Positions 39,365 through 52,355 are shown, counted from the stretch's first letter. The stretch: 64,000 bases of DNA from Scortum barcoo (GCA_023238725.1 CM041548.1:18621752-18685751); one strand, 5' to 3'. Numbers and translations: made by a program. The notes: generated by a model not told the origin, from the letters alone.

Positions 39365-39984
39365 TGTTTTTGACACTTGTAGTATGTTTCGCTGAATATA
39401 CTTAGATACTTTTACAAATGTAGTGGTTGTATTGGTACTTTTACTGAAGTGAGGCATATGAATTCTCCTACCAGTTGTTTGCAGTGGAATAGAAACATAT
39501 GGACATAAGCTCATAGTATGTAAGTTTTTAACTTTATAGATCAAATTTGTGAGATACTGAATCAATGTTATGAGACAATTTACAAATAATGTCTTCTGTA
39601 TCAAAAGGCCTATTTACTTGCGTCCTGCTGTTCTGCCTGTAGAAATTTAACCATAAGTTTTCAGAGTCTTTGTGTTTTATGGTACACTTATCTCTGTACT
39701 GTTGTACAATATCACAAAACAGCACAAATATATAATAAAACAATAGCAGCTAGAAGCAAAGTTGTGCATGTGGAGTAAATACTACCAGTGATGAGATTAT
39801 GGGAGTCTCTAGTGGCCATCAGATTACCTGCAACACTCCGGGCAGGACTGAAGTTTTACTCCGCCGAATGACTTTGCTAAGTGTAAAAATTAAGGAAAGA
39901 CATAAATTGCATTTCTATAAAAGTAACTGCTATTCCTAATCAGTCCACTGGGGGTCGCACTGTATGAGTAAGAGCATGCCATAG

Positions 39985-40450
39985 ACCAGAGGTCCCCAAC
40001 CCCCGGGCCAAAGAAAGAATAAAAAAAAAAATTGTAATATTTCCGTTTTAGTCCGTTTTATTTTATTTGTTGACCGGATATTGGTTTACTAACTTCCGTC
40101 TGTTCCTCTCGGTGCACTTGACAGGTCACCTCGGTGCGACCGGCTCATTGCAGAGAAACAAGCACAGGGTTCCCACTGATTCTCCGTCTTTGGTGAATGG
40201 TATTTTTATGTATATTTATTCTATGTTACCAAATGTTATTTGTTATAATTATTATCGTCATGTAATTTAAACCCCCGAGTGCCCCGTGCAAAAAATCAGT
40301 CCAGTAAGCGCTTCAAAGACAGCGTAAATGCGATATCTGCTCCGGAGGCAGAAGCGCTCATTACCACATTATGTCGTTATGTATGGTTTATTATGCTGTG
40401 ATTTTACTGGTCCGGCCCACTTGAAATCAAAGTGGGCAGTAACTAAAATG
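39985..40450. mobile_element. Decayed hAT-type DNA transposon fragment
   Basis: CAGAGGTCCCCAACCCCCGGGCC at the left matches the typical end of fish hAT elements. Further in are TATTTCCGTTTTA, TTGACCGGATATTGG, CTTCCGTCTGTTCCTCTC and GACAGGTCACCTC, also typical of this family, then TGGTCCGGCCCACTTG at the right. There is no transposase frame. The family name is assigned from memory of such ends. Confidence 0.55.
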
Positions 40451-40648
40451 AGTTCTACAGGGAGGCTGGGCTTGGATCTGGACTTTAATGCTCCTACGGC
40501 CACCCACTATCGCTTTTTTCCCCAATAAGCTAGTGTTAAAAATTATTGCAGTAAAGGAGTTTGCTAAGAGTTAATTACATCAGTATAACCCATGAGATTT
40601 ACAGAATAGTACCTTTTTGAATAAAATACACAAAAGGTCAAATGTGTC

Positions 40649-40677
40649 AATGTGTGTGTGTGTGTGTGGGGGGGGGA
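40649..40677. repeat. (TG)n(G)n simple repeat
   Basis: About nine TG units followed by nine G. A homopolymer of this length is prone to assembly error. Confidence 0.85.
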
Positions 40678-40844
40678 GTATGTGGATACCACTGATTTTA
40701 AGACACCTTGAACTATGTTGTAATTGTCATTGTGACTTCCTGACATTCATTCATTGATCAATAGGAAAATGGACATTTTTAATTCTACAGATTAATCATA
40801 ATCTGCTGCCCCAGAATTAGGATTTATTATATTTATTCCCTTCT

Positions 40845-41115
40845 GTGTGTCTGTGTGTTGAGTTTGCATGTTCTCCCTGTGCCTGTGTGGGTTCTCTCTG
40901 GGTACTCCAGCTTCCTCCCACAATCCAAAGACATGCAGGTTAGGTTAATTGGCAACTCTAAATTGCCCCTAGGTGTGAATGTGAGTGTGAGTGTCTGTGT
41001 ACCCCGCCTCTCGCCCAAGATAGCTGGGAAAAAACTCCAGCATCCCTGCGACCCTACCCTGTGTGTGCTCAGGTTTAGGTAAGCAGGTTTAGAAAATGGA
41101 TGGATGGATGTCATC
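40845..41115 (+). mobile_element. Truncated LINE/SINE 3' tail (GCATGTTCTCCCTG type)
   Basis: Contains GCATGTTCTCCCTGTGCCTG, TGGGTTCTCTCTGGGTACTC, CTTCCTCCCACAATCCAAAG, ACATGCAGGTTAGGTTAATT, ACCCCGCCTCTCGCCCAAG, and ends in an ATGGATGG repeat. This is the widespread teleost element tail shared by L2-like LINEs and their SINEs. It is 5' truncated and non-coding. Confidence 0.8.
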
Positions 41116-41300
41116 TGAGAAACAATGAAAGCCGTCTACGTGTGAGTATGTGAAAAACTGCATGCACATTGAATATTTTTCGTAACATTCATATCATGTA
41201 ATCATGTAAAATCTGTTATATTAACTTCAGCTGAGGCCTGATGTGCTAAGATTCTTTATACTTTTCATACTTTCCCTATTTGTTCTGTCTCTTTGAACAG

Positions 41301-41379
41301 AATCACCAGGGCGGAGTGATATTTTCCTCCGAACGATAGAAGACGTCTTGAGTGGACAGACACTCAATACGCAGTTTAG
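41301..41379 (+). other. Candidate orphan coding exon
   Basis: A good acceptor (CTTTGAACAG) and donor (TTTAG|GTAAAT) bound 79 bp that are open in one frame, reading SPGRSDIFLRTIEDVLSGQT then LNTQF. CpG and codon use look coding, unlike the AT-rich surroundings. No partner exon in the right phase was found: the nearest plus-strand candidate start (37617-37631) ends in a phase that gives a stop here. It may belong to an unrecognised gene diverging from the lipe promoter, to a retired gene, or be chance. Confidence 0.3.
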
Positions 41380-42939
41380 GTAAATTGTTAATCTGTCTAA
41401 TATCACTTTTCTGTGGAAACAGTTGGAGGTGACTCATATTTTGTTAAATAGTGTTAAATTATTTACTGAATGTTGTGATGATACTTTGGGTGTATAGTGA
41501 GGATGTTATTAAGTTTATTTTCTGTTTATAAGATAAGATAACAATGACAGTCTTACAGACCATGATGCATTGCTGCAGATTAACTATCTAACTATGCACT
41601 ACATCATATCAGGAAATAGTATTTTTTTTTTACTTTCTAGATAAAGATTGTGTGATACTGATACAATTTTATGAGATAATGCTTTATTTTATGAGATGTA
41701 GTATGTTCAGTGTAAGTTCAAGTAACAAAAGATCTATATAATTCATTCAGTCATGATAATTATGAGATCAGTATCAGTTATAATAAAGTATAGTGGTCTA
41801 CAGTATTTATATAAGTTCAATAATATCAGATTGGTGCATCTATCAAAGGTCACCTCAGTGATCTCATGTTGGTTCAACATTTCTGTGTAACCACTTACTT
41901 GAACTGTAAACCGAGACACATCCTTCATCCAACTGGTGTCCATGCAGGTTTCACTGCTTTTATTTAACATCCTCTTCTTTGAAATGTGACACTATAAACA
42001 GACTGTGAGGATGGTGAACATACAGTGACTTTTCCTAAACTTTTCCTAAACAGCTACATTCAGTTGTATTTTTTGTGCCAAGTCTCACTACTTTACTTTA
42101 CTACTACTACAACTACTTTAGAAATCCTTGCTTCCTTCTGCCACAACAGTGTCATCTTTCTTGCAAATATCAAGAACAGAGCCCGATATTAACAATAATC
42201 CTGCTCATTTTGATTTGTTGTAGAAAGTCCCGCATTTCTCCTCATCTCGTTCCATTGTGTTGTGACAGAAACTAATCCAGTTAAAAAAATGTGGCTGGGC
42301 AGATAAGCCCCTCTAATCAATCAATTCATTTTTGTCTGGGAAAAGCACAAATCCAAATATACACAGGAATGAGGAAAAATTCCAGTTAGATTTCATTTTC
42401 TTTGTGTTTTACTCTCAATGATGTTTCTTCCTCTTTGTGACTCAACATTTTCTACTCTAAATTTCCCCATCACACAACATGCAAGTCATTACTCAATGAT
42501 TCACATTCATGGTCTCTGTTTAAATCTGTAGTGACACTGTCTGTATTTTTGTGTCCAAGCTTTGTGTGTCTCTACTGTGTGCAGAGTTGTCCGTGCGTAC
42601 ATATAAACACGTGTGGCCCTTCAGTACCATTACTAAGAAGCAACTACCATTGTTATAACACTATAAAATGTCAGTAGATGGTGAGGATGTCTAATGCTAT
42701 TTTACAGCCCAAAATCTTTAAATTGCTTCTTTGGTCCAGCCAACAGTCCAAAACAAAAAAATATTTTATTTACGATCATTTGTAATAAATTAAAGCAGCA
42801 ACACCTCATATTTTTCAAGGATTCAAGGATTATTGTCATTCCAACACAAGTTAAACATGGGATGGAACGAGATTAGCTACCCATAGCTACCATATTTCTG
42901 AGCTGAAACCAGAGAATATGTCACATCTTAATACTGCCG

Positions 42940-43130
42940 TCTGTCCATCTCATTCTTCTGAATGCCTCGAGGAAATTTCCTCAAATTTGGCACAAACATA
43001 AACTTGGACTCAACGATGAACTGAATTTGGTGGTCACATGTCACAGTGACTTATTTAACAAATATCCAGTAATAAAATTATGACATTTTTCTGAAAAGCT
43101 CAAAGGTCAAAGAAAATGAAACAATCAGTT
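42940..43130. repeat. Teleost interspersed repeat (TTTGGCACAAAC type)
   Basis: CTGTCCATCTCATTCTTCTG, AATGCCTCGAGGAAATTTCC, CAAATTTGGCACAAACATAA, ACTTGGACTCAACGATGAAC and GGTGGTCACATGTCA follow the layout of a very common percomorph repeat. Non-coding, ends not defined. Confidence 0.6.
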
Positions 43131-43169
43131 AATTATCAAAGTAATTGCGATTAATTCTTTGAGTCTTTC

Positions 43170-43450
43170 TGGCGGGGAGCCAGATAGATAGCTCAACTAG
43201 ATGAGCGCATGCCTATGGCTGTAGAGATGAACCCCCATGCCGTGGGTTTGATCCCCACCCCAGGGCTCTTTGCTGCATTTCTGCATTTCATCCCTTCTGT
43301 GACTGACTGGCAACCAGTCCAGGGTGTACCCCACCTGCCCACCTTTTGCCCAATGACAGCTGGGATAGGCTCCAGCACCAGCACCCCGCCCCATGACCCT
43401 GTGAGACAGGATAAGCAGTACAGAAAATGGATGGATGGATGGATGTCTGT
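43170..43450 (+). mobile_element. tRNA-derived SINE
   Basis: The 5' part resembles a tRNA: TAGCTCAACTAGATGAGCGC (box A-like) and GTGGGTTTGATCCCC (box B-like) about 45 bp apart. The body has GGCAACCAGTCCAGGGTGTA, ACCCCACCTGCCC, TGACAGCTGGGATAGGCTCC and CCTGTGAGACAGGATAAGC, and ends ATGGATGGATGG. This is a SINE with an L2-type tail. The tRNA-like part is not a functional tRNA gene. Confidence 0.85.
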
Positions 43451-43734
43451 CTGTCAAATCAATTAATTGACTGATCTGTGGTACATGCAGTCATTAAGCT
43501 GACAGTTTGGCGCTTTGATTATATCACTAAATACCACTTGATGTTTAAATGTTTGTACAACAGGAAAAAAGCCCAAAATAGTATTTTCAAAGTTTGGTTC
43601 AGTCCGAAACACCAAATAATTCAAATAACAATAATATATAAAACAATGACATTTACATTGCAGACTATATGAAACAGAGAACAGCAGCAAATCTCACATT
43701 TGAGAGGTAAAATGCAGCAAATGTTTACCATTTT

Positions 43735-44225
43735 AAGCCATGGTGATGGGTCTCTAGTGACGGATATGTAGGTCTGTCCAGATTGAAACATCTCAACAAC
43801 TATTTGATGGATTTTCAGTTTTGTTGAGACATTATGATCCCCAGAGAATGAATCGTAATGACCTTGTTAAACCCACTGATTTTTGCTATAGTGATGACAC
43901 GATATTGTGGTTTTGTGCAAAATGTCTTGACAGCTATGACTGCCAAGAAATCTGGTGCACATATTAATGAAGTTCCCCTGACTTTTGCTCCTTCTCAACC
44001 ACAAGATGACATTTGTGCCTTTATGTTAACTGTCTGGACTTTGGTGATCCTCTGACTTTTCATTTAGTGTCATCAGTTTCAATTTATCTATTACTTTAAG
44101 ACCAAACACCCTCAAAACATGATAATGACACCCTTCTAAACATCACTAAGTTAGCAAGCTGACATTAGCATTTAGCTCAAAGCACTAGCCTCAAGGAGCT
44201 GCTAGCATTACTTTAGACTAAATCT
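43735..44225. repeat. Abundant teleost repeat (CAACAACTATTTGATGGATT / GTTAGCAAGCTGACATTAGC)
   Basis: Runs through CATCTCAACAACTATTTGAT, GATCCCCAGAGAATGAATCG, GGTGATCCTCTGACTTTTC, then CTAAGTTAGCAAGCTGACAT and TTTAGCTCAAAGCACTAGCC to GAGCTGCTAGCAT. This order is that of a highly repeated, non-coding percomorph element. Apparent open frames inside are fortuitous. Confidence 0.7.
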
Positions 44226-44229
44226 GATA

Positions 44230-47200
44230 TTACATAGAGGTCATTCTTGTATTTATACCAAAACCCCCACGACGGCCTGGTGTGAGTCTCATCTGGTTCC
44301 TTCCGACAAATTTTCTGTTGATGTCTAACTTTCAATGTCAAGTCACAACAATAGGCACTTCTTTGCTGACTGCTGCCCTCACAGAGACCCTCCGATTACC
44401 AGTGACCTAAGATACAAGTGTCATATCTATCTTGAGTCAGGGTAGCAATCAATGCAGCCAGTTTAGTCATGAACTGTCAACAGAGCTGCTGCGCTCGACA
44501 GAAGTCCATGCTGGCGTCCTGGAAGATAATGCCTGCATGAAACTGACGGTGCAGTTTTCACTGTGTTTGACGCATCAAGAGGACTCTTATTTTCTTCTCA
44601 GTAGTAACAGAATTAGATATATATCACCTGCTTAGCACCTGATTACAGATATGAAGAAAATTAAGTTTTTAAATTAAATTAGGTTGGTGCACATCCAGGA
44701 AACAGTTCCTGAACTTTTCCTGTTTTCTTTCCTCAGATTTTTCAGAATTTAAATGTTATCTGCTAAATATAAGTATTTACTCAGCAAATTCAGATCCATA
44801 TACGCAGATTTGACGTGTCTTATCGATCCAGAAAATGTGTCAACCTAAAGAAAGCAAAGTCTATTCATCTAAAAGGAAACATATAATTGATCTATTTTTT
44901 TCAAATCCAGGAAAGAAGTTCAAAGGAAAATATTTATTTAAACACTCTCTCTTGTGTATATTTGTTCTCTGTGATTTTTATAAAATGCTGGCTCTGATTG
45001 CACATTTCTTGAAAGCGTCACATTTATGCCCTGACTTATCCAAAGTGAGAATGGATAAAGTATCCCGAGCGTCCCTCCAAAATGAATAGGAGCTGATACG
45101 GCTGTTTAAATTTTAACTAAAGGGATTGTGCCCGGCAGAGAGGAAAAACCTTGATTAACGATCCATGGAAAAGAAATGGCATGTCCAAACTAAGGTTCAT
45201 TTGAAAGTCTCTGTCACCTAAACACACACACATAGTGGCAATGAAGGCTCAACACAGTCGTGTGCAGTGTGGCAAGAGAACGGGGTGTTTTTGGCGCTGC
45301 AGGCGCTCTTTTCCGATATAGAAGACAAACGGGTCCAACTGCCTTCCCGTTCATATATCGCGGGATAGTGACAGAATCATTTTATAAAACTGAGAAACAC
45401 ATGCACATCCAGTAATAGAAACAAGAGCCTGTTTTACTGAAATTCTCTATTCTTTATTTGAACAGGAAGGTACCAGATAAAGTCTAATATATATTATTTC
45501 AGAAAATTGGGTTTAAGATGGCAGCAATCATTCCACATGAGATTAGATTCAGAGGGCCACATGAAATACAATATATATAAAACTATCTGTCTCATACATA
45601 GAAAATTGTATTTACAATCTTACAATGTAGTTTTGCTCATCATCTCCATTGTTTATGAAAAAATGTTTTGCTTTTGAGGATGTGGTTATACTACTAAACA
45701 TGTTGTACATTTGATGAGGCCAAACAACACAAGTTGTATGACAATGGACAGGTTTATCCGCTGTACATTTACATTTGCAACAGTTTAGACTTAATACAGC
45801 ACATAGTGAAGAGTCTCAAACTGGAATATCCAAAATGTCCAGGGTCTGAGGAGGTAAAAATATCCTCACAGAAAAGGGAACTATTTGGAAGAAGTCAAAA
45901 AGAAATATGCATACTTCTGTGCAACAAAAAAAAGCATTTTTTCTTTTCATTTGAACAGTTTCTTATCTCTAAGATTTGACCGATCTGACCCCTTAATCCA
46001 CTGGTTTAGATAAAATGGGTCAACATGAAGCATGTTAAACATCTCTCTCAAGGTTTGTGTTGGCCAAAAAGACTCCATTACAAAGATGTGCTAAATGGTC
46101 TTATCACGTACACACGTATCAGAGTGAATTATTAAATTCAATGCAGCAGAAGCCAAGGCATCATGACTCCTAAAAATGCTGGATCCTACATTTCCCATGA
46201 TGCAACCAAAATTGTGTCTCTTCATCAGACACTCGCTGCCTGGTACATGCCCATGTCTTTCAGACTTCACATCTCCAGTTTGTAACACAGGCTTGCCATT
46301 AATTAATTAATAACATCATCGGGCTTGTGTATTCAAACTTTTGCAAGCATCTCCAGAGCCATAAGATTATTTTTATTACTGATTAATCTAAGTATTTTAT
46401 TTTAACTGATTAATCATTTGGAACTGAAATTGTTTGGTTTGCTTTGGTGATATGACATGTTTTTCCCTGGTAATGATTATAACCCAAAGACAATAAGTTT
46501 ATTATCGCAGAAGATAACAAAAAGCAGAAAATCCTCATAACTGAGCAGCTGGAAGTTTTTGCTCAAAGAAATATCAAAATAGACTAATCGATGAGTCATT
46601 ACATTTCATAAACTTTCTCTAAAAGGATTTATACCACTTTTTAGTTTGCACTCCTCAGAACTAATAAACTGAAGTTGATCTGTAAAGTGCCTCTTTAACC
46701 TGGCAGTTAAAAATAAAAGCCATAACCCAAAAACTAAAAAACAAAGTTAAGGGGAAGTAATAAAAATGCTCTCTCCCACCTTTCCTGTCACTCTTCACCT
46801 GTCTTATCTATAAGAGAAAAAAGCCCTAAAAATGCGGAAAGATACCACACACTTCAGCCAAGCTCTTATTAAGTTATTTAATGGGATAGTAACAGAATTC
46901 CTTGACCTTTGTCTGTCAGAGGACTTTTAAGTATTCAAACAAGGAACTGCTTCTGATTTGAGAGTATTTTGCTGTTATCTTCTTATCATATCAGTTTAAC
47001 ATGAGTGTAGACTTACGAGGCATTCGCATTCAATAAAGAAAGGATAAGAACATCAAATCTTTGATTGAGAAAGGGGCCAAACAAGCTGGTCCGGGTACAA
47101 AGTGGGAGGAGACAGACCAGCATCAGGATGGGCTGAGCCTCACCTGCCGTAATAAGCTGTATCCTCGGCAGAGAGAAGAGCAGAGAGGTGGCCCACAATG

Positions 47201-47300
47201 CTCAGGTCAGATAAAGATGTAAATGTATTTAAGAACAAAGTGAAATAGACCTGAGAGGGAAGGAGGAGACATGGGACAGCAATGAGAGACTCACACACAC
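44230..47300. other. Intergenic DNA with no recognised gene
   Basis: No exon chain is found on either strand. Around 46090-46310 lies a copy of the ACATTTCCCATGATGCAAC repeat. Small frames at 44835-45089 and 45734-45979 are AT-rich and start or stop without splice or family support. Confidence 0.4.
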
Positions 47301-47371
47301 TCTGAAGTTGACCTGAGTCACCTGCATAAATAACTGTTGCCCAAGAGATCTGTGGAGAAATTTTCACAAAC

Positions 47372-47693
47372 ATGGCAGCAACTTGGCGATTTGCACTTTT
47401 TCTTTGCATGTTCCTGATGTTGACCCTGCGCCCGAGCCTGGCAAGTGACGGTACAAAACGCAGCGTCACGGCGAGCAGTGACCGCTCTTCAGGCTTAAGC
47501 ACCAAAACCACCCCAGACAGCGGTCATGGGAGCACATCGGACTCAGGCCATAACACGACTGGAGACGCCGGGGGTGGCGGTCATGAACCAGCAGCCATCA
47601 CCACTCTGCCTATTGTGACCTGGAAGTGGCACCATGTTGAACAGCCATACCTGGTGGCCCTCTGGATCCTGGTCAGCTGGCTCTGCAAACTCA
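47372..47693 (+). CDS. slc9a3: Alternative or orphan first exon of an NHE3-type exchanger
   Basis: ATG at 47372 opens 107 codons plus one base, ending at a consensus donor (AACTCA|GTGAGT). It has a signal-like hydrophobic start (RFALFLCMFLMLTLRPSLAS), a Ser/Thr/Gly-rich linker with GHGST/GHNTT, then LPIVTWKWHHVEQPYLVALW and ILVSWLCKL. The last part matches the end of the 52769 exon (IPIVNFKWHHVETPYLVALW, ILVAFLSKL) and the start of TM1 in NHE3. Both exons end in phase 1, so either could join the exon at 54207 (giving KLIIEANHH or KLVIEANHH). No further NHE exons lie between 47700 and 52760. It is therefore an alternative promoter/first exon or the only survivor of a tandem slc9a3 copy. The linker is about 17 residues longer than in the second exon and composition is clearly coding. 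Confidence 0.75.
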
Positions 47694-47734
47694 GTGAGTC
47701 CTAATGAATCTTGTCCACAGAGGGCTGATCTGTC

Positions 47735-48380
47735 TTCAGTACTCCAGTGTACTCCATCACAAATAAAAGTCCTGCATTCATAATTTCACTCAAGCAAAAG
47801 TACAGAAGTCAGCTAAATTGTCCAAAAAGCTAAAGTATCAAAAATTAAAGTAATATGAAGAAATTACCCTTTGAGAGTGTTAGATTGTTATATATGTTAT
47901 CATAATAACATATGTTATTGGATTATAAGATTATTAACATAAGATTAGACATAACATAACATTATGATAAGATAATCCTGTATTGATCCATAGAGAGGAA
48001 ATTCAGGTGTTGCAGCAGCACAAAGTCAGATATAAGTACAGATAAATAATAAACTTAGACTTAACTTATTGTGTAGTTTAATCTCTAAAATGCATCCTAT
48101 TTTAAAAGCTGGTTGTACTCTATGCAATCAGTCCATTAGGTAAACCTTGTTAAAAATAGTGCTGTTAGATTCAATAATGAAAGTTTTTATGTTCAGATTT
48201 CGACGCACTGATTTAACTTGATGATTGTTTTGAAGAGTTTAATAAAGTATCGATCCTACTTTTATCAATAAATGTAGATTATCTCCTATGAAAATGATGA
48301 AAGCATCAAGTAAAAAGTATAAAATGGAAGTACTTATATAAAGTACCTTACAGTTAAGTACAGCACTAAAGTTTTGTCAC
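47735..48380. repeat. Interspersed repeats after the orphan slc9a3 exon
   Basis: AAATAAAAGTCCTGCATTCA and CAAGCAAAAGTACAGAAG belong to the AAGTAAAAGT family described at 35205. GATAATCCTGTATTGATCCA followed by GAGGAAATTCAGGTGTTGCA (about 47970-48020) is another common fish LINE/SINE segment. Together they make this interval repeat-derived. Confidence 0.6.
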
Positions 48381-50708
48381 TTTCCACCAATGGTGATGTA
48401 CATAAAATCTGCTATTATGATATATGTGATTTTAGATGGTGATATAGTGATCTTTATGGAAATTCAACCATTTAATTCAACGCACGACCAAATGCTGGTA
48501 TCTACTGAAATACAATAAAATGTGACACTTAATCACATAGGTGCAAAAATCCTATAAAACCAATATTGCCATAAAGCAGATATTTAAGAGGTTGCTGCCT
48601 CAGTCTGTGTTGGTAGATAAATCTTAATTTGATTGATTACAATTTCATTGTATATATCGTTATATCATCCAGCTTCACTCAAAATGTTTAGGGTTGTTTG
48701 CAGCTGAGTTTGTAAAATAGGTATCAAGATTACGGTACAATCACTCAGTATCATATTTTCCAAGATGTTTGTGTTTCAGATTCAAATACTTTGATTGGAC
48801 TGGACAAAATGCACCTGTGGAATAATGAATTGGACATAAATGGGGGCTTAAAGAGAGCTTGACCTCTGTTGCATACTTTAATGGATGAAGCCAAAGTACT
48901 TGTCTTGTCCTAGAACATGGTCATCAACATTTCATGTATACACAACAGACGCAAATGGGTTGAGGCACTGTGGACAATGTAAATGAATAAGCATGCATTC
49001 ATGTAAGTGCATGTAAGTGCGTGTGTGTTTGTGTACAGCTCCACTGACATAAATATGCGACTGTGGTTGTCAGTATATGGAGCAGGAAATGACTCTGCGG
49101 ATATCCAAACAATGACAGACACAACAGACACAACTAGCTGACTTTTTTCTTTTTTTTTTTACTCTACAAATAGTTACAGTAGATAAGTCCGTGTTGGCAG
49201 CTTCAGCGTTAATCTGTGCTGCCTTTGACTGAAAATGTTATATCCGTGTTTGTACTGACAGTTACTTGTGCGAAGGGTTATTAGTGATAACAAAGAAACG
49301 AGGAATGGTTTTAACAAGTCGCTCTGGTGCTGCTGATATTTGTCTTTTAAGCTGTTTAAATAAATTTTATAAGACAGAGAGGCTAATTGCTTCAAATATA
49401 CTTAAAAACTGATTGCTAAGTGTCATTTTCTTTACCAGATTTCTTGAATTAAAAAAATTGCGAATGGCAAAGTATCTATCAGAATCAATACGCTTCCTTG
49501 AGGTAATTTAGAGTTCACACTTTAAATGAAAACATCAGAGAGAGAAAAGGCTGTGTAAACATTTACGCAGGGGTTAGAGGGCATATCTTAAGTGTTACTG
49601 CTAAGTCTGCGTTTTTATACGGGATTAAACTTGTGGATATAGAGATAACACGACTCATAAATGTTCGATTGTTCAGTCAGGACACTGATAAATGTGTTCC
49701 GCAGCATGAAACCACTAATGTGTACTTAACTTTCTATATGTTTTATGTTTACATTAAACTGTAAATGTTGACTTAATACTTACTCAACGTAAAGTGCACA
49801 CAATGGCACCAATTTTCTTCAGATCTTATTTACTCTTCACAGAATTACAATGCCTGCTTTCTTTCGTCCACTTCTCTGTAGTCAGTTCTCTCGGCTCTAA
49901 GCTCATTGAAGGACAACGGACAATAATTGCAGGACCTGTCATGGGCTGGAACGCTTCCTTTTCACCTGTCAGTCAGCGCATTAACATAACTTGGATCTCA
50001 AGACATTTTGTAAAATCAAATTATTTCACATTTCACACATTAAAGCTCTTTTTACCAAACTTTTTTTAGGTAAAAGAAACAGTAACATTCTTCACATGTG
50101 CTGTCAAGGTCTCTGACCTTTTCACTCCCAATAGATCACCTGCTTAAAATTTTTGTAATTGCATCATCAGGTGATTAAAACATGAATATGCAGTAAAATA
50201 TCTTAATTTATCTAAATGTACAGTGTGTTTGCTGGGCGAGGTCGCCATGTGACACATTTCACTGAGCAAAAATAGATTTTTCACAGCAGCTTGACAAACA
50301 GTAACACAACAATCCTTTAGCTTCTGTACGATCCGATCTGAAAACAACCTTCATGTGACCATGAGGCTGACCTCTCTTTGTTGTTGTTGAAAGTGTGCAC
50401 AGAGCTGTGGCTGTAGGAATGATTGAAAGGTTTTAAGTTAAATGCTAGCCACTGTTAAGAGAGATATATTAGGTCATTAGTTAATAAGGCTCAATGGGGG
50501 ACTTCATGCCTGACTGTGCAGGCTGTGCAGCCAAACGTCCCCATAAGAATGATTTACAGCATTTAGAGCACCTCAGAAACCAATGAGATGTCTATGAGAT
50601 ATAAAGCTGCTTTAGTATTCAGTTATTCTGTGACGTTAATGACTGAATAATACATTATATAATTTATTTCTATATGAGCAACCTCAGATATTTCTTATGT
50701 GCAGTGAA

Positions 50709-51030
50709 GCTCTTAGTAGAGACTTGCTGGTTTGCACCTGTGCCTGTGTGGGAGCTTACATATCAAATCGTCAAACCAGTCCATCTTACCAATGGAGGCT
50801 GTTGTCCCTTGTCCTGCTCGGACAGGTTGGGACTGTTGGACCAAAAGAAAAAAAACCTGTGGATTAGTGCTCTTAGTAGAGACTTGCTGGTTTGCACCTG
50901 TGCCTGTGTGGGAGCTTACGTATCAAATTGTCAAACCAGTCCATCTTACCAATGGAGGCTGTTGTCCCTTGTCCTGCTCGGACAGGTTGGGACTGTTGGA
51001 CCAAAAGAAAAAAAACCTGTGGATTAGTGC
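50709..51030. repeat. Recent 160 bp tandem duplication
   Basis: Two consecutive copies (about 50709-50868 and 50869-51028, junction at GTGC/TCTTAG) differ at only two seen positions (ACATATCAAATCGTC against ACGTATCAAATTGTC). The period is exactly 160 bp. Open frames across it arise from the duplication and show no family resemblance. It lies between the two slc9a3 first exons. Confidence 0.93.
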
Positions 51031-51671
51031 TTATGTGAAGAAGTACAGTACTTACAGGATGTTTGTTTATTCAGCCGTGCACAGACTTGAGTTTACTTCT
51101 TTTTAAAAAACACAGCGGTAATTATTATCTTATAGTCAATAAAAAAGACTAAAACCAACAATGTGTTAGTCTGTCTCTTAATACTTTCTGACTTCCCCTC
51201 CATGTCTGTGGAACCCCGAAGTTTACTACTGATGACATAAATCAGGAATATACTTTTTGATTTTCTTAAAAAGCTGATTTTCCTAAAGCTGGGCTCTGTA
51301 GTTGTTAAGTAGTTGTTAGCAAACGTTACTCAAACTACAGTAAATACTGCAATTTTGGGAACTATTTCCAGCAGCTTAATATACTGTATATTTGTTGCTT
51401 TAGACTTTATCATTGGTGAAGGAACGTGTTGCCCAGTTCAACCGGGCGGTACATATTGATTTTTAATCATTTTAATCATTTTAATCAATCATGACACTGG
51501 CACTGTGTGGTGCAGAGAAGAAAGATATATCAGCATCACTTGTTCCCATCGCACCATTTCAAGAGTTATTGATATTGGTGAGGTGAAGACGTCTGCGTAG
51601 AGCCCAAAGAATATTTAAAAATAAGACACATATATTTATATATTTAAATAATATATTTATATATTTAAATA

Positions 51672-51722
51672 ACCCGTGACCCTGTGAGACAGGATAAGCG
51701 GTACAGAAAATGGATGGATAGA
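51672..51722 (+). mobile_element. SINE tail fragment
   Basis: CCGTGACCCTGTGAGACAGG followed by ATAAGCGGTACAGAAAATGG and ATGGAT equals the 3' end of the SINE at 43170-43450, here without its body. Confidence 0.75.
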
Positions 51723-52099
51723 AATTTAAATAAACCTCTGAATCCTCGAATGCTTTAGTTTGAGGTTATTGCTGGTTTTGATCTTTCCATTGGATTCATT
51801 GGCAATAAGAGGATGATTGAACATCACTTGACTTATCCTTAAAAATCTGTATAATTTCCTATTAATTATGTTGTTATAATATATAAGTTAATGTCCAAAC
51901 AAAACAAAGGAATGAACTTTTTGATTGAATCATAGCTCCTTTATATCACAGAGGTAGTTTATTTAGGAACTGCTAGAGGACGGCTCTGTCATTTCTCTCA
52001 TGTCAGAGGACTGGGAGTCTTTAACCAGGATTGAGTAACGTCAGCGTCAATCATTACTAAACACAAAGCTGTGAGACGAACCTGGTTGAAATATTCCTA

Positions 52100-52171
52100 A
52101 AAACACACACACACACACCGGTATTTGTTCGACATCTATCAAATGACCTCTGCTTCATCACTTACTCCCTC

Positions 52172-52206
<35 letters not shown>

Positions 52207-52355
52207 GTGTCATGACAAACTTGAGTGAATGTGTTAGAGACCGGAAAGGACAAACGAAGCAATGACTGGTGAGTGTTTCAGATGTGACTGACTGAATAAC
52301 TGGCGATCCTTCCTGGACATCCATTACACCCCCTTTAATTCTCCAACCCAAACAT

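Noticed and set aside
43195..43260. tRNA-like sequence with box A and box B motifs
   Set aside because: It is the head of a SINE with the standard L2-type tail; a proper acceptor stem is not evident, so it was not called as a tRNA gene.
43197..43466. Frames of 85-86 codons on both strands
   Set aside because: They fall entirely in the SINE.
44835..45089. 84-codon plus-strand frame with a few coding-like stretches
   Set aside because: No splice sites, no homology recognised, AT-rich; judged chance.
50674..51106. Overlapping 117- and 124-codon plus-strand frames
   Set aside because: They exist because a 160 bp segment is duplicated; no family signature, no start context, and two frames are equally open.
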